This document shows positions 38,715-47,649 of a stretch of 64,000 bases of DNA, one piece after another. Both the position numbers and the translations under genes were made by a program. Below the pieces are notes generated by a model. That model saw nothing but the letters and a program-made list of their open reading frames with translations, did not search any database and was not told the origin of the DNA. Each line of letters opens with the position of its first letter. Positions within the stretch are counted from its first letter, which is position 1. The stretch lies in contig CAWELN010000009.1 of the NCBI GenBank assembly GCA_963809795.1, forward strand, positions 124,001-188,000. The letters are read 5' to 3'. This stretch comes from DASUAS01 sp963809795. Its GTDB lineage: Bacteria; Actinomycetota; Acidimicrobiia; IMCC26256; DASPTH01.

Positions 38715-39674
38715 ATGGATGAGCTGGAACCCTCGGCCCGCACCCTCCGGGCCGCCACCGCGGTGCGACGGGCCACCGGCCTGCTGGCGCGACGCATGCG
38801 CCGGCAGGGCCGCGACCCGGCGCTGAGCCCGGGCCGGGCGTCGCTGCTCGGCCACCTCACGCGGGCTGCCGGACCGCTCACCCCGGGCGAGCTGGCGGCC
38901 GCCGACGGCCTGCAGCCGCAGTCGGTCACCCGACTGCTCGCCGATCTCGAGGGCCGGGGGTGGATCAGCCGGAGCCCCGACGCCCGGGACGGCCGCCAGG
39001 CCCGGATCGCCATCACCGCGGAAGGAAGGTACGCATTGGCGCGAGAAGCGGAGGCACGGGATCTCTGGCTGGCCCGGGCGATGACGCTCGAGCTGTCGCC
39101 CGCCGAGCGGGCGCTGCTGCGGGCGGCGGCCGACCTCGTGACCCGGTTGTGCGAGACCCCGGCGCCGCTCACCGCCGACGAGCTCCCGTCGTCGGCGGTG
39201 CCCATCCTCCCGACCCACGACGCCCGCCGCACCCGCGAGTGCCTCGTGCCGCTCGGCTTCGAGGTGCTCCCGGGCAGCGACGACGGGTACCTGATGCTGC
39301 GCCGCGACGGCCTCGAGCTGCACTACCAGCACGTCGACGACGTCGACCCGTTCCGCACCGCCGCCAGCGCGTTCGCGTGGGTGCCCGACGTCGACGCCTT
39401 CCACGCCCGGGTCCTGTCGTCGCCCGCGGTCGGCGCCGGCGTGCTCGCGGTCGTCGAGGCGCCCGCCGCCGGCGACGGCCGCGACGACGGATCGGCGCTC
39501 CGAGCCCGCTGGGCCGCGGAAGGGTCGGTGGCCCGCATCGGGTCGCCCGAGGACAAGCCGTGGCGGGTGCGCGAGCTCGCGCTCTTCGACCCGACCAACA
39601 ACCTGCTGCGGATCGGTCACCCGATCGGGCTGAATCGCGAGCTCAGCCGTCGCCGGCGGACCGGGGCGCGCTGA
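38715..39674 (+). CDS. MarR-family regulator fused to a VOC (glyoxalase/bleomycin-resistance) domain
   Basis: A 319-aa two-domain protein. Residues 1-150 form a MarR winged helix: LTPGELAAADGLQPQSVTRL is the recognition-helix region and SPDARDGRQARIAITAEGR the wing. Residues about 158-310 form a VOC domain (PTHDARRTRECLVPLGFEVL, GLELHYQHVDDVDPF, WRVRELALFDPTNNLLRIG). I infer that the VOC domain senses a small ligand or serves as a linked enzyme. The palindrome directly upstream suggests autoregulation; the co-directional AKR and CMD genes are plausible targets. It converges on and overlaps the GH15 gene by 32 nt. Confidence 0.85.
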   Translation: MDELEPSARTLRAATAVRRATGLLARRMRRQGRDPALSPGRASLLGHLTRAAGPLTPGELAAADGLQPQSVTRLLADLEGRGWISRSPDARDGRQARIAITAEGRYALAREAEARDLWLARAMTLELSPAERALLRAAADLVTRLCETPAPLTADELPSSAVPILPTHDARRTRECLVPLGFEVLPGSDDGYLMLRRDGLELHYQHVDDVDPFRTAASAFAWVPDVDAFHARVLSSPAVGAGVLAVVEAPAAGDGRDDGSALRARWAAEGSVARIGSPEDKPWRVRELALFDPTNNLLRIGHPIGLNRELSRRRRTGAR

Positions 39675-41478
39675 CCTGGAACCCGTCGGTGCCGGCGGCC
39701 CGGTGCAGCGCGGGCCGCGTGGCGCTGGAGATGTTGCCGGCGGTGTTCACCAGCGACACGTGGGTGAACGCCTGGGGGAAGTTGCCGAGCATGCGGCCCG
39801 CCGCCGGGTCGTACTGCTCCGACAGCAGCCCGACGTCGTTGGCCAGGCCGCCGAGCCGCTCGAACAACGCCCGGGCCTCGCGGTCCCGCCCCAACAGACC
39901 GAGGCAGTCGGCCAACCAGAACGAGCAGGGCAGGAACGCGCCCTCTCCCGGCGGCAGCCCGTCCACGCCGGCCGCCGAGTCGTAGCGGCGCACGAGCCCG
40001 TCCTGCATGAGCTCCCGCTGCACCGTCTCCACCGTCCCGACGACCCGTGGGTCGGAGGCGGGCAGGAATCCCACCAGCGGGATCATGAGCGTGCTCGCGT
40101 CGAGATTCTTCGACCCGTAGTACTGGGTGAACGTGTTCCGATCGGCGTCGAAGCCCTGCTCGAGCACCTCGCGGTGGACCTCGTCGCGACACGCCCGCCA
40201 CCGGTCGACCGGGCCCTCGAGGCCGAACTCCTCGACCCCCTTCACCGCCCGGTCGAACGCCACCCAGGCCATCACCTTGGAGTGCACGAAGTCCCGCCGC
40301 GGCCCGCGGATCTCCCAGATGCCCTCGTCGGGGTCCTTCCACCCGGACTCGAGGTAGTCGAGCACCGAACGCTGCAGCGCCCACGCGTTCGGGTCCTCGG
40401 TGAGCCCCATGTGACGGGCCTGGTGCAGCGCGTCGAGCACCTCGCCCGAGACATCGAGCTGGTTCTGGCTGTAGGCGGCGTTGCCGACCCGCACCGGCGC
40501 GGATCCCTCGTAGCCCGACAGCCACCCGACCTCGTACTCGCTGAGGCGGCGTTCCCCGGTGGGGCCGTACATGATCTGCATCCTGGCGGGATCGCCGGCG
40601 ACCGCACGCAGCAGCCAGTCGCGGAACGCGGACGCTTCGTCGGTGTAGCCCGCGCTCATCAGCGAGTAGATCGTGAACGTCGCGTCGCGCAGCCAGCAGT
40701 AGCGGTAGTCCCAGTTGCGGACGCCGCCGATCCATTCGGGCAAGGAGGTCGTCGGGGCGGCGACGATCCCGCCGCTCGGCGCGAAGGTGAGCGCCTTCAA
40801 CGTGATGAGGGAGCGCTGCACCAGGTCGCGCCAGTCCCCGTCGTAGGTGGACTGCGCGGTCCATTCCTCCCAGAACGTCGTCGTGCGGGCGACGGCATCG
40901 TGCGGGTCGATCCGGGGGGGCGGTTCCTTGTACGACGCGTACCCGGCGAGCACGAACGGCACCCGGTCGCCCGCCTCCACCGTGAACTCGGCCCGATGTC
41001 GGAAGTCCCGGCCTTCGACGTGCACCGGCGTGGTCAGGCACAGCCCGTTGGGACCGGCGATGAACCGGATGTTGTCCCCGGTCGAGTAGACCCACGGCAC
41101 CACGCTGCCGTAGTCGAAGCGCACCACCAAGTCCATGACCATCGGGACGCGGCCGCGCACGCCTTCGACGACCCGGACGAGGTCGACGGTCTGGTCCCGC
41201 ACCGGCATGCAGTCGACGACCCTGACGGTGCCCTCGGGGGTGTCCCACTCCGTCTCGAGGACGAGCGTGCCGTCGCGGTAGGCGCGGCGGCTCGCCCGTC
41301 CTCCGGCCGCCGGTGCGAGGAGCCAGCGTCCGTTGCCGTCGTCCCCGAGGAGCGCGGCGAGGAACGCGCCGGAGTCGAAGCGCGGCCCGCACAACCAGTC
41401 GATCGACCCGTCGTCGGCGACGAGGCCGGCGGTCTGGGTGTCGCCGATGAGGGCGTACTGCTCGATGCGCGACGTCAC
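39643..41478 (-). CDS. Glycoside hydrolase family 15 protein (glucoamylase/trehalase-like)
   Basis: A 611-aa GH15 enzyme. It has an N-terminal beta-sandwich (IEQYALIGDTQTAGLVADDG, SIDWLCGPRFDSGAFLAALL) and a C-terminal (alpha/alpha)6 barrel. Barrel motifs include RNWDYRYCWLRDATFTIYSL, the general-acid Glu region DEGIWEIRGPRRDFVHSKVM and the base region LSEQYDPAAGRMLGNFPQAF. Mycobacterial relatives act on trehalose, which is the best guess. There is no signal peptide, so it acts in the cytoplasm. Its start overlaps the stop of the upstream DUF1844 gene by 4 nt. Confidence 0.9.
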   Translation of the reverse strand: MTSRIEQYALIGDTQTAGLVADDGSIDWLCGPRFDSGAFLAALLGDDGNGRWLLAPAAGGRASRRAYRDGTLVLETEWDTPEGTVRVVDCMPVRDQTVDLVRVVEGVRGRVPMVMDLVVRFDYGSVVPWVYSTGDNIRFIAGPNGLCLTTPVHVEGRDFRHRAEFTVEAGDRVPFVLAGYASYKEPPPRIDPHDAVARTTTFWEEWTAQSTYDGDWRDLVQRSLITLKALTFAPSGGIVAAPTTSLPEWIGGVRNWDYRYCWLRDATFTIYSLMSAGYTDEASAFRDWLLRAVAGDPARMQIMYGPTGERRLSEYEVGWLSGYEGSAPVRVGNAAYSQNQLDVSGEVLDALHQARHMGLTEDPNAWALQRSVLDYLESGWKDPDEGIWEIRGPRRDFVHSKVMAWVAFDRAVKGVEEFGLEGPVDRWRACRDEVHREVLEQGFDADRNTFTQYYGSKNLDASTLMIPLVGFLPASDPRVVGTVETVQRELMQDGLVRRYDSAAGVDGLPPGEGAFLPCSFWLADCLGLLGRDREARALFERLGGLANDVGLLSEQYDPAAGRMLGNFPQAFTHVSLVNTAGNISSATRPALHRAAGTDGFQVSAPRSAGDG

Positions 41479-41873
41479 TGTTGGGACGACACCTCGACGA
41501 AGGCCAGTCGCAGCTGGGTCACCGCCTCGCGGAGCGCCTCGTGGTGCGGGGCGAGGCGCTCGCCGAGGGCGTCGACCAGGGCCCCCAGGGCGTCGATGGC
41601 CAGGCCCGCCTCGACGAGCCGGGGCTCGGTGGGGCTGCCGTCGGGGCCGGGGTCGGGGATGAGGTGGATCACCGCCAGCTGCTGGAGGCCGATGGCGTGG
41701 TTGGCGATGATGTCGGCGACCGGGATGGCGGCCAGCTCGGCCCGGGCCCGGAGGAGCTCCTCGTAGTCCTCCTGCGACATGACCGGCTCGTCGGCGGCCG
41801 GGGGGACGGGCGCCGCCGCGGGCTCCTCGTCCTCGGGCCGGTGCTCACCTGATGGTGTCCAGAGGCTGCTCAC
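41475..41873 (-). CDS. DUF1844 family protein
   Basis: A 132-aa protein of unknown function. The core IANHAIGLQQLAVIHLIPDP and LVEAGLAIDALGALVDALGE is that of DUF1844, commonly divergent from or next to infC in actinobacteria. The N-terminal 30 residues are acidic and Pro/Ala-rich. GTG at 41871-41873 is the start. Its 5' end faces infC, and the two transcripts share a short intergenic region. Confidence 0.82.
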   Translation of the reverse strand: MSSLWTPSGEHRPEDEEPAAAPVPPAADEPVMSQEDYEELLRARAELAAIPVADIIANHAIGLQQLAVIHLIPDPGPDGSPTEPRLVEAGLAIDALGALVDALGERLAPHHEALREAVTQLRLAFVEVSSQQ

Positions 41874-42099
41874 CCGTGTATCCTGACAGGAAAACCGGAC
41901 GCGTCCGGCAAGGACAACTGAAGAAATTCACAGGGAAGTGGGATCCACGCTCGGATCCCCACCCGGCCACCAGCACCACGCAACACTCCAGGTGCGCCGG
42001 GTCCGCATGTTGTGCGACCCCTCCTGCATCGCAGGGTGCCGGGTGGTCGTTTGATGGCGGACATTCCCGTGTCCGCCATCGTCGCGTCCGGGTCCAGGT

Positions 42100-42120
42100 T
42101 TCCTCCCCCCGGGGGAGGAA
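42100..42120 (+). promoter_or_regulatory. Hairpin in the infC leader
   Basis: TTCCTCCCCC (42100-42109), one C, then GGGGGAGGAA (42111-42120), a perfect 10-bp stem. It ends 25 nt before the infC start and is followed by GTTCCCC rather than a U-tract, so it is not a standard terminator. The 272-nt region 41874-42145 between DUF1844 and infC otherwise shows only a weak TATCCT at 41879. Confidence 0.5.
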
Positions 42121-42145
42121 GTTCCCCGATGAAGCAGGTGACCAC

Positions 42146-42727
42146 ATAGCTGCACACGAGGTCAGGATCAACGACCGCATCCGAGCCCGCGAGGTCTTCC
42201 TCGTCGGCGCCGACGGCGAGCAACTGGGGGTCCGCCCCCTGCCCGAGGCGCTGGCCCGGTCCCGCGAACAGGAGCTCGACCTGGTCGAGGTCGCGCCCAA
42301 CGCCAACCCGCCGGTCTGTCGCATCATGGACTACGGCCGGTACGTCTACGAGCAGGAGCAACGGCGCCGGCAGTCGAAGCGCAAGGCCACGAACGTCGTC
42401 ATCAAGGAGATGAAGTTCCGGCCCAAGATCGACGAGCACGACTACACGACGAAGATGAAGCACGTGGTGCGGTTCCTCGGCGAGGGCAACAAGGTGAAGC
42501 TCACGATCATGTTCCGTGGTCGGGAGATGGCCCACCCCGAGCTCGGCATGAAGATCCTCCGCCGGGTCGCCGACGACGTCGCCGACTTCGCGGTCGTCGA
42601 GAGCGATCCCCGCCAGGACGGCCGCAACATGACCATGGTGCTGCACCCCACCCGCAAGGACGGCCGCAAGCCGTCGAGCAAGCCCGAACCGCAAGCCGCG
42701 GAATCCCCCGAGAGCGGAGCAGCGTGA
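42146..42727 (+). CDS. infC: Translation initiation factor IF-3 (probable AUA start)
   Basis: IF-3 prevents subunit joining and checks start-codon fidelity. The 193-aa protein has the N-domain VRINDRIRAREVFLVGADGE, VEVAPNANPPVCRIMDYGRY, and the C-domain KEMKFRPKIDEHDY and VKLTIMFRGREM. No ATG, GTG or TTG occurs between the last upstream non-homologous starts and the homology. ATA at 42146 follows AGGTGA (42136-42141) with good spacing and gives MAAHEVRINDRIRA. Non-canonical infC starts are well known and support IF-3 autoregulation. rpmI overlaps as TGATG. Confidence 0.92.
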   Translation: MAAHEVRINDRIRAREVFLVGADGEQLGVRPLPEALARSREQELDLVEVAPNANPPVCRIMDYGRYVYEQEQRRRQSKRKATNVVIKEMKFRPKIDEHDYTTKMKHVVRFLGEGNKVKLTIMFRGREMAHPELGMKILRRVADDVADFAVVESDPRQDGRNMTMVLHPTRKDGRKPSSKPEPQAAESPESGAA

Positions 42728-42924
42728 TGCCGAAGATGAAGACCCACCGCGGTGCCGCCAAGCGGTTCAAGGTGACGGGCACGGGCAAGATCACGCGCCG
42801 GAAGGCGTTCCGCGCCCACCTGCTCGAGAAGAAGCCCACCAAGCGCACCCGCCGCCTCGCGCGCCCGGCCGAGGTCACCGGCGGCGACAAGAAGCGCGTC
42901 GAGCGGTTGCTCGGGCGCGCCTGA
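42727..42924 (+). CDS. rpmI: 50S ribosomal protein L35
   Basis: A 65-aa basic protein of the large subunit. The sequence MPKMKTHRGAAKRFKVTGTG, then KITRRKAFRAHLLEKK and RRLARPAEV, is diagnostic. ATG 42727 overlaps the infC stop (TGATG); an in-frame GTG lies one codon upstream. The infC-rpmI-rplT order is the classic autoregulated operon. Confidence 0.96.
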   Translation: MPKMKTHRGAAKRFKVTGTGKITRRKAFRAHLLEKKPTKRTRRLARPAEVTGGDKKRVERLLGRA

Positions 42925-43004
42925 CGTACACCGTCGCTCGCCTCCGCTCGCTCCGTCCCCTGTAACAGCACGGCAAGCACATTCCGGACCAGGGAGTCCA
43001 TGTC

Positions 43005-43367
43005 ATGGCCAGGGTCAAACGATCCGTCCACAGCAAGAAGAGTCGCCGCAAGGTCCTCGGCAAGGCCGAGGGCTACCGCGGGTCGCGCAGCCGGAGCCTC
43101 CGCAAGGCCAACGAGCAGGTCATGCACTCCGGCAACTACGCCTACCGCGACCGCCGGGCGCGCAAGGGCGAGTTCCGCCGCCTCTGGATCGTGCGCATCA
43201 ACGCCGCCTGCCGTGAGAACGACATCTCCTACTCGCGCTTCGTCGCCGGCCTGAAGGCGGCCGAGATCGACGTCGACCGCAAGATCCTCGCCGACCTCGC
43301 GGTGCGCGATTCGGCTGCCTTCGGCGCGCTCGTGAGCACCGCGCGCGAGGCGCTCGAAGCTGCCTGA
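43005..43367 (+). CDS. rplT: 50S ribosomal protein L20
   Basis: L20 is an assembly protein binding 23S rRNA and, in other bacteria, represses its own operon. The 120-aa sequence begins ARVKRSVHSKKSRRKVLGKA and includes GYRGSRSRSLRKANEQVMHS and YSRFVAGLKAAEIDVDRKIL. The 80-nt rpmI-rplT gap has a GCTCGCCTCCGCTCGCTCCG run and a GGAG ribosome-binding site. Confidence 0.97.
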   Translation: MARVKRSVHSKKSRRKVLGKAEGYRGSRSRSLRKANEQVMHSGNYAYRDRRARKGEFRRLWIVRINAACRENDISYSRFVAGLKAAEIDVDRKILADLAVRDSAAFGALVSTAREALEAA

Positions 43368-43467
43368 GCAGCACGCCACACCGTCCCTCGGGCCGCGCCA
43401 CCGCGCGGTCAAGCGGCTGCGCGAGCTGCTGCGCGACCCGCGGGCCCGGGCGGCGGAGCGGGCCTTC

Positions 43468-44190
43468 GTGGTGGAAGGGCCGCGCGCGGTCGACGCCGCC
43501 CTCGACCGCGGCGCGCGCTTCGACGCGGTGTACTTCGGGCCCCGCGCCGACGTCGCCTTCCCCGCGTTGACGGCACGGATCGCCGCCACCGGCACCGAGG
43601 TCGCGGTGCTCAAGGAAGGCGTGCTGGAGAAGGTGGGCAGCACCCGCACCCCGCAGCCGGTGCTGGCGGTGGCGAGCATGCCCACCACCGGGGGCGACGC
43701 GCTCGGGGCCGACGGCCTGGTCGTGGTCTGCGTCGCGCTGTCGGATCCGGGCAACCTCGGCACGCTGGTGCGCAGCGCGGAGGCGTCGGGCGCGGCGGCA
43801 ATCCTCCTCGGGCCCGGATCGGTCGACGCGTACAATCCCAAGGTCGTTCGGGCGTCGGCCGGCGCGATCTTCGGGATCGCGGTGGTGGACGCGGAGTCGG
43901 AAGGGTGGTCCACGGTGGAGGCGCTGCACGCGCTGGGTCGGCTCGGTCGGCAGCGGCTGGGCGCCACCGCCGCCCGGGGCACGCCGTACGCCGAGGCCGA
44001 CTTCACGCGTCCCACCGCGGTGGTGCTCGGCAACGAGGCCCATGGTCTGGGCGACGACGTCGCCGCCGGGCTCGACGGCCACGTGACCATCCCCATGGCC
44101 GGGTCCGCCGAGTCGCTCAACGTCGCCATGGCCGGCACCGTGTTGTGCTTCGAGTCGGGGCGGCAGCGCCGCGCCGGAGCGGGCGCATGA
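43468..44190 (+). CDS. TrmH/SpoU-family RNA 2'-O-methyltransferase
   Basis: A SPOUT methyltransferase that acts on tRNA or rRNA ribose. The knot motifs are SDPGNLGTLVRSAEASGAAA, VVLGNEAHGL and IPMAGSAESLNVAMAGTVL. Homology extends upstream of the GTG at 43468 (HRAVKRLRELLRDPRARAAE is in frame from about 43399), where no ATG/GTG/TTG is available. A CTG at 43360, overlapping rplT, is a candidate real start. A gene of this family after rplT matches tsnR-like genes in mycobacteria. It overlaps pheS by 4 nt. Confidence 0.88.
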   Translation: MVEGPRAVDAALDRGARFDAVYFGPRADVAFPALTARIAATGTEVAVLKEGVLEKVGSTRTPQPVLAVASMPTTGGDALGADGLVVVCVALSDPGNLGTLVRSAEASGAAAILLGPGSVDAYNPKVVRASAGAIFGIAVVDAESEGWSTVEALHALGRLGRQRLGATAARGTPYAEADFTRPTAVVLGNEAHGLGDDVAAGLDGHVTIPMAGSAESLNVAMAGTVLCFESGRQRRAGAGA

Positions 44191-45224
44191 GCTCGTCGAT
44201 CCCGCCGGAGCACCTCGACGAAGCCGGCGCGGCCATCGGTGCCGCCGCCGACGAGGAGGTGCTCACCGCCGCCGAACGTCGCTACCTCGGCCGCGGATCG
44301 TTGATCTCCGAGGTCAAGCAGAGCATCAAGTCGCTCGACCCCGCCGACCGGCCCGCGGCCGGGAAGCGCGTGGCCGACGCCACCGCGCACCTCAAGGAGC
44401 TGGTCGACGCCCGCCGGGCGGAGCTGGCGGCGGTGGAAGCGGCGGCGGCAGGGGAGCGTGACCGGCTCGACCTCACGCTGGGCGGCCACGGGCGGCGCCG
44501 CGGCCACCTCCACCTCGTCACCCAGGTGCAGCGCGAGCTCGAGGACATCTTCGTGGGCATGGGCTACCGGGTCGTGCAGGGGCCCGAGGTCGAGGACGAC
44601 TGGCACAACTTCGAAGCGCTCAACATGGTGCCGGGTCACCCGGCCCGGTCGATGCAGGACACCCTCTACGTCGAGCTCGGCGATCCCGAGCAGGTGATGC
44701 TGCGCACGCACACGTCGCCGGTGCAGATCCGCACCATGGAGACGATGGCGCCGCCGATCTTCGTGGTCGCGCCGGGCCGCACCTACCGCAACGAGACCCT
44801 CGACGCCCGCCACTCGCCGGTGTTCCACCAGATCGAGGCGCTCGCCGTCGACCGCGGCATCACCCTCGCCGACCTGTTCGGCACCATCGAGACCTTCGCC
44901 CGCCGGCTGTTCGACGACGAGCGCATCCGCACCCGGTTCCGCCCCGACTTCTTCCCGTACACCGAGCCCTCGGCCGAGCTGGCGGTCAGCTGCATCTTCT
45001 GTGACGGCGCCGGCTGCCGGGTGTGCTCGCAATCGGGGTGGATCGAGCTCGGCGGCTGCGGCATGGTCGACCCCAACGTGCTCCAGGGCGTGGGCATCGA
45101 CCCCGAGGAGTACACCGGCTTCGCCTTCGGCTTCGGGCTCGAACGCATCGCCATGGTCCGCTACGACATCGACGAGATCAAGACGTTCTTCGACGGCGAC
45201 GTGCGCTTCCTGGCGCAGTACTGA
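44187..45224 (+). CDS. pheS: Phenylalanyl-tRNA synthetase alpha subunit
   Basis: The catalytic subunit of the (alpha-beta)2 PheRS. An N-terminal coiled coil is followed by class II motifs: motif 1 around QVQRELEDIFVGMGYRVVQG, HNFEALNMVPGHPARSMQDT, motif 2 YRNETLDARHSPVFHQIE and motif 3 GFAFGFGLERIAM. A Cys-rich insert (CIFCDGAGCRVC) near the active site is common in bacterial PheS. Length is 345 aa. pheT follows after 7 nt. Confidence 0.96.
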   Translation: MSSSIPPEHLDEAGAAIGAAADEEVLTAAERRYLGRGSLISEVKQSIKSLDPADRPAAGKRVADATAHLKELVDARRAELAAVEAAAAGERDRLDLTLGGHGRRRGHLHLVTQVQRELEDIFVGMGYRVVQGPEVEDDWHNFEALNMVPGHPARSMQDTLYVELGDPEQVMLRTHTSPVQIRTMETMAPPIFVVAPGRTYRNETLDARHSPVFHQIEALAVDRGITLADLFGTIETFARRLFDDERIRTRFRPDFFPYTEPSAELAVSCIFCDGAGCRVCSQSGWIELGGCGMVDPNVLQGVGIDPEEYTGFAFGFGLERIAMVRYDIDEIKTFFDGDVRFLAQY

Positions 45225-45231
45225 GGCTCCG

Positions 45232-47649
45232 ATGCGCGCACCGCTCTCCTGGATCCGCGACTTCACGCCGCTGGACGCACCGGTCGACGACATCGTCTCG
45301 GCGCTGAACCAGCTCGGCCTCGAGGTCGAGGGCGTCGAGCAGCCCGGCGCCGAGATCACGGGCGTGGTCTCCGCCCGGGTGCTCAACGTCGAGCGGCACC
45401 CGAACGCCGACAAGCTCTCACTGGTCGACGTCACCACCGGCGCGAACGAGACCCGCGTCGTGTGCGGGGCGCCCAACGTGGTCGCGGGCATGACGGTGCC
45501 GTACGCGCCGGCCGGCGCGACGCTGCCCGGTGGCTTCACCCTCGAGCGGCGCAAGATCCGCGGGCAGGTGAGCGACGGCATGCTGTGCTCGGCGAAGGAG
45601 CTGGGCCTGGGCGAGGACCACTCCGGGATCCTCGACCTCGACCCCGCGACCGAGCTGGGTGCCGACGTGCGCGAGGTCCTGGGCCTCGACGACGTGATCT
45701 TCGATCTCGCGATCACCCCGAACCGACCCGACGCGATGTGCATCGTCGGCGTCGCCCGGGAGCTCGCCGCGCACTTCTCGCTCGACTTCACCGTTCCGGA
45801 GCCGGTTGCCCTCGCCGACGCCTCGGTCGAGAACGACATCACGGTGGTGGTCGAGGACGCGGTGCGGTGCCCCCGCTACCTCGGCCGGGTCGCCCGGGTC
45901 ACGATGGGCCCGTCGCCCGCGTGGATGGCGCAGCGCCTGGTGAAGGCGGGCATGCGGCCGATCAGCAACGTGGTCGACGTCACCAACTACGTGCTGCTCG
46001 AGCGCAACCAACCGCTGCACGCCTTCGACCTCTCCCGGCTGCGCGGGCGCGGCATCGTCGTCCGGCTCGCCGACGACGGGGAGACGATGACGACCCTCGA
46101 CGGCGTCGAGCGCGTGCTCACCCACGAGGACCTGCTGATCTGCGACGCCGAGCGCCGGCCACAGGCCATCGCCGGGATCATGGGCGGGTCGACGTCGGAG
46201 GTGTCCGACGCCACCACCGAGATCCTCCTGGAGTCGGCCTACTTCGAGCGCATGGGCATCGCCCGGTCGTCCAAGCGGCTGAAGCTGCGCAGCGAGTCGA
46301 GCGCGCGGTTCGAGCGCGGCATCGACCCGGACGCGGTGGCGCGCAACGCCGAACGGGCGATGGAGCTCCTCGTCGACGTGGCGGGGGCCCAGGTCGCGGC
46401 CGACGCGTGCGACGTGTACCCCGCCCCGGTGTCGCGGACGCGTGTCCGCCTGCGCGCGAGCCGCGTGAACGCGGTCCTCGGCACCGAGCTCGACGCCGAG
46501 GACGTGTGGGACTCGCTGGCGCCGCTCGGGATCGAGCTCGACGCCGACCCGGCCGACGGCGCCGACCGGGACGCAATGGTGGCGCTGGTCCCGACCTTCC
46601 GGCCCGACCTCGATCGCGAGATCGACCTGGTGGAGGAGGTGGCCCGCCGCGTCGGCTTCGACCGCATCGGCCGGACCCTGCCCGACACCCACGGTCAGGT
46701 CGGCATGCTCACCGCCCGTCAGCAGGAGCGTCGTCTGGTCGCCGACGCACTCGTCGGCGTCGGGCTCTCCGAGGCGATCACCCTGTCGCTGGTCGCGCCG
46801 AGCGACCTCGAGCGCGCCGGTGCGCCGCTCGACCGGGTGGTGCGCGCCACCAACCCGTTGCGGGCGGAGGAGTCGGTCCTGCGCACCGCGGTGCTGCCGG
46901 GGCTGCTGCGGGCGGTCGCCGGCAACCGGGCCCAGGGTCTCGGCGACGTCGCCCTGTTCGAGATGGGCCGGGTGTTCCTCACCCCGCTCGGCCCCGCGCC
47001 GGCCGACGCTCCGCTCCCCGACGAGCCGGAGCACGTCGCCCTGGCGTTGGCGGGCACCGTGGTCCGCCGCCCGGTGGAGGACGACCGACCGGTCGACGTG
47101 TACGACGCGGTCGATGCCGTCACCGCGGTCGTCGATGCCCTGGGGATCCACGACGTGACGTTGGAGCCCGCGAACCTGCCCGGCCATCGCGCCGGGCGGG
47201 CGGCCCGGGTCGTGGTCGGCGGCCACGAGGCCGGCACCGTGGGGGAGGTCGCACCGGAGGTGCTCGCCGCGCTCGGGCTCGAGGCGCCGGTGGTGACGGC
47301 CGAGCTGGTGCTCGACACGCTCCTCGACGCCGCCCGCCGCGACCGCACGTTCCGCGCGCCGTCGCGCTACCCGGCGTCGACCGTCGACCTGGCGTTCGTG
47401 TTCGACGAGCGTGTCTCCGCTGCCGACGTCGTGCGCACGCTACGGGCCGCGGTCGGCGACGTGCTCGAGGACGTGCGCGCGTTCGACGTGTTCCGTTCGG
47501 ACGCGCTCGGCGACGGGAAGCGGAGCCTCGCGTTCGCGCTGCGCTTCCGGGCGCCGGACCGCACGCTCACCGACGCCGACGTCGGCACGTTCCGCCAGCG
47601 CGCCATCGACGCGGTGACGACCGCGCACGGCGGCGAACTGCGCGGGTGA
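45232..47649 (+). CDS. pheT: Phenylalanyl-tRNA synthetase beta subunit
   Basis: The beta subunit carries tRNA-binding and editing functions. Domains in order: N-terminal MRAPLSWIRDF, an EMAP-like tRNA-binding domain (ARVLNVERHPNADKLSLVDV), the B3/B4 editing domain (RPISNVVDVTNYVLLERNQP), B5, the catalytic-like core (RAEESVLRTAVLPGLLRAVA) and a C-terminal anticodon-binding FDX-ACB domain (PSRYPASTVDLAFVFDERVS). Length is 805 aa, complete. Confidence 0.96.
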   Translation: MRAPLSWIRDFTPLDAPVDDIVSALNQLGLEVEGVEQPGAEITGVVSARVLNVERHPNADKLSLVDVTTGANETRVVCGAPNVVAGMTVPYAPAGATLPGGFTLERRKIRGQVSDGMLCSAKELGLGEDHSGILDLDPATELGADVREVLGLDDVIFDLAITPNRPDAMCIVGVARELAAHFSLDFTVPEPVALADASVENDITVVVEDAVRCPRYLGRVARVTMGPSPAWMAQRLVKAGMRPISNVVDVTNYVLLERNQPLHAFDLSRLRGRGIVVRLADDGETMTTLDGVERVLTHEDLLICDAERRPQAIAGIMGGSTSEVSDATTEILLESAYFERMGIARSSKRLKLRSESSARFERGIDPDAVARNAERAMELLVDVAGAQVAADACDVYPAPVSRTRVRLRASRVNAVLGTELDAEDVWDSLAPLGIELDADPADGADRDAMVALVPTFRPDLDREIDLVEEVARRVGFDRIGRTLPDTHGQVGMLTARQQERRLVADALVGVGLSEAITLSLVAPSDLERAGAPLDRVVRATNPLRAEESVLRTAVLPGLLRAVAGNRAQGLGDVALFEMGRVFLTPLGPAPADAPLPDEPEHVALALAGTVVRRPVEDDRPVDVYDAVDAVTAVVDALGIHDVTLEPANLPGHRAGRAARVVVGGHEAGTVGEVAPEVLAALGLEAPVVTAELVLDTLLDAARRDRTFRAPSRYPASTVDLAFVFDERVSAADVVRTLRAAVGDVLEDVRAFDVFRSDALGDGKRSLAFALRFRAPDRTLTDADVGTFRQRAIDAVTTAHGGELRG

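Noticed and set aside
42100..42120. Rho-independent terminator before infC
   Set aside because: The stem is strong but no U-tract follows and the gene continues 25 nt later; treated as a leader hairpin.
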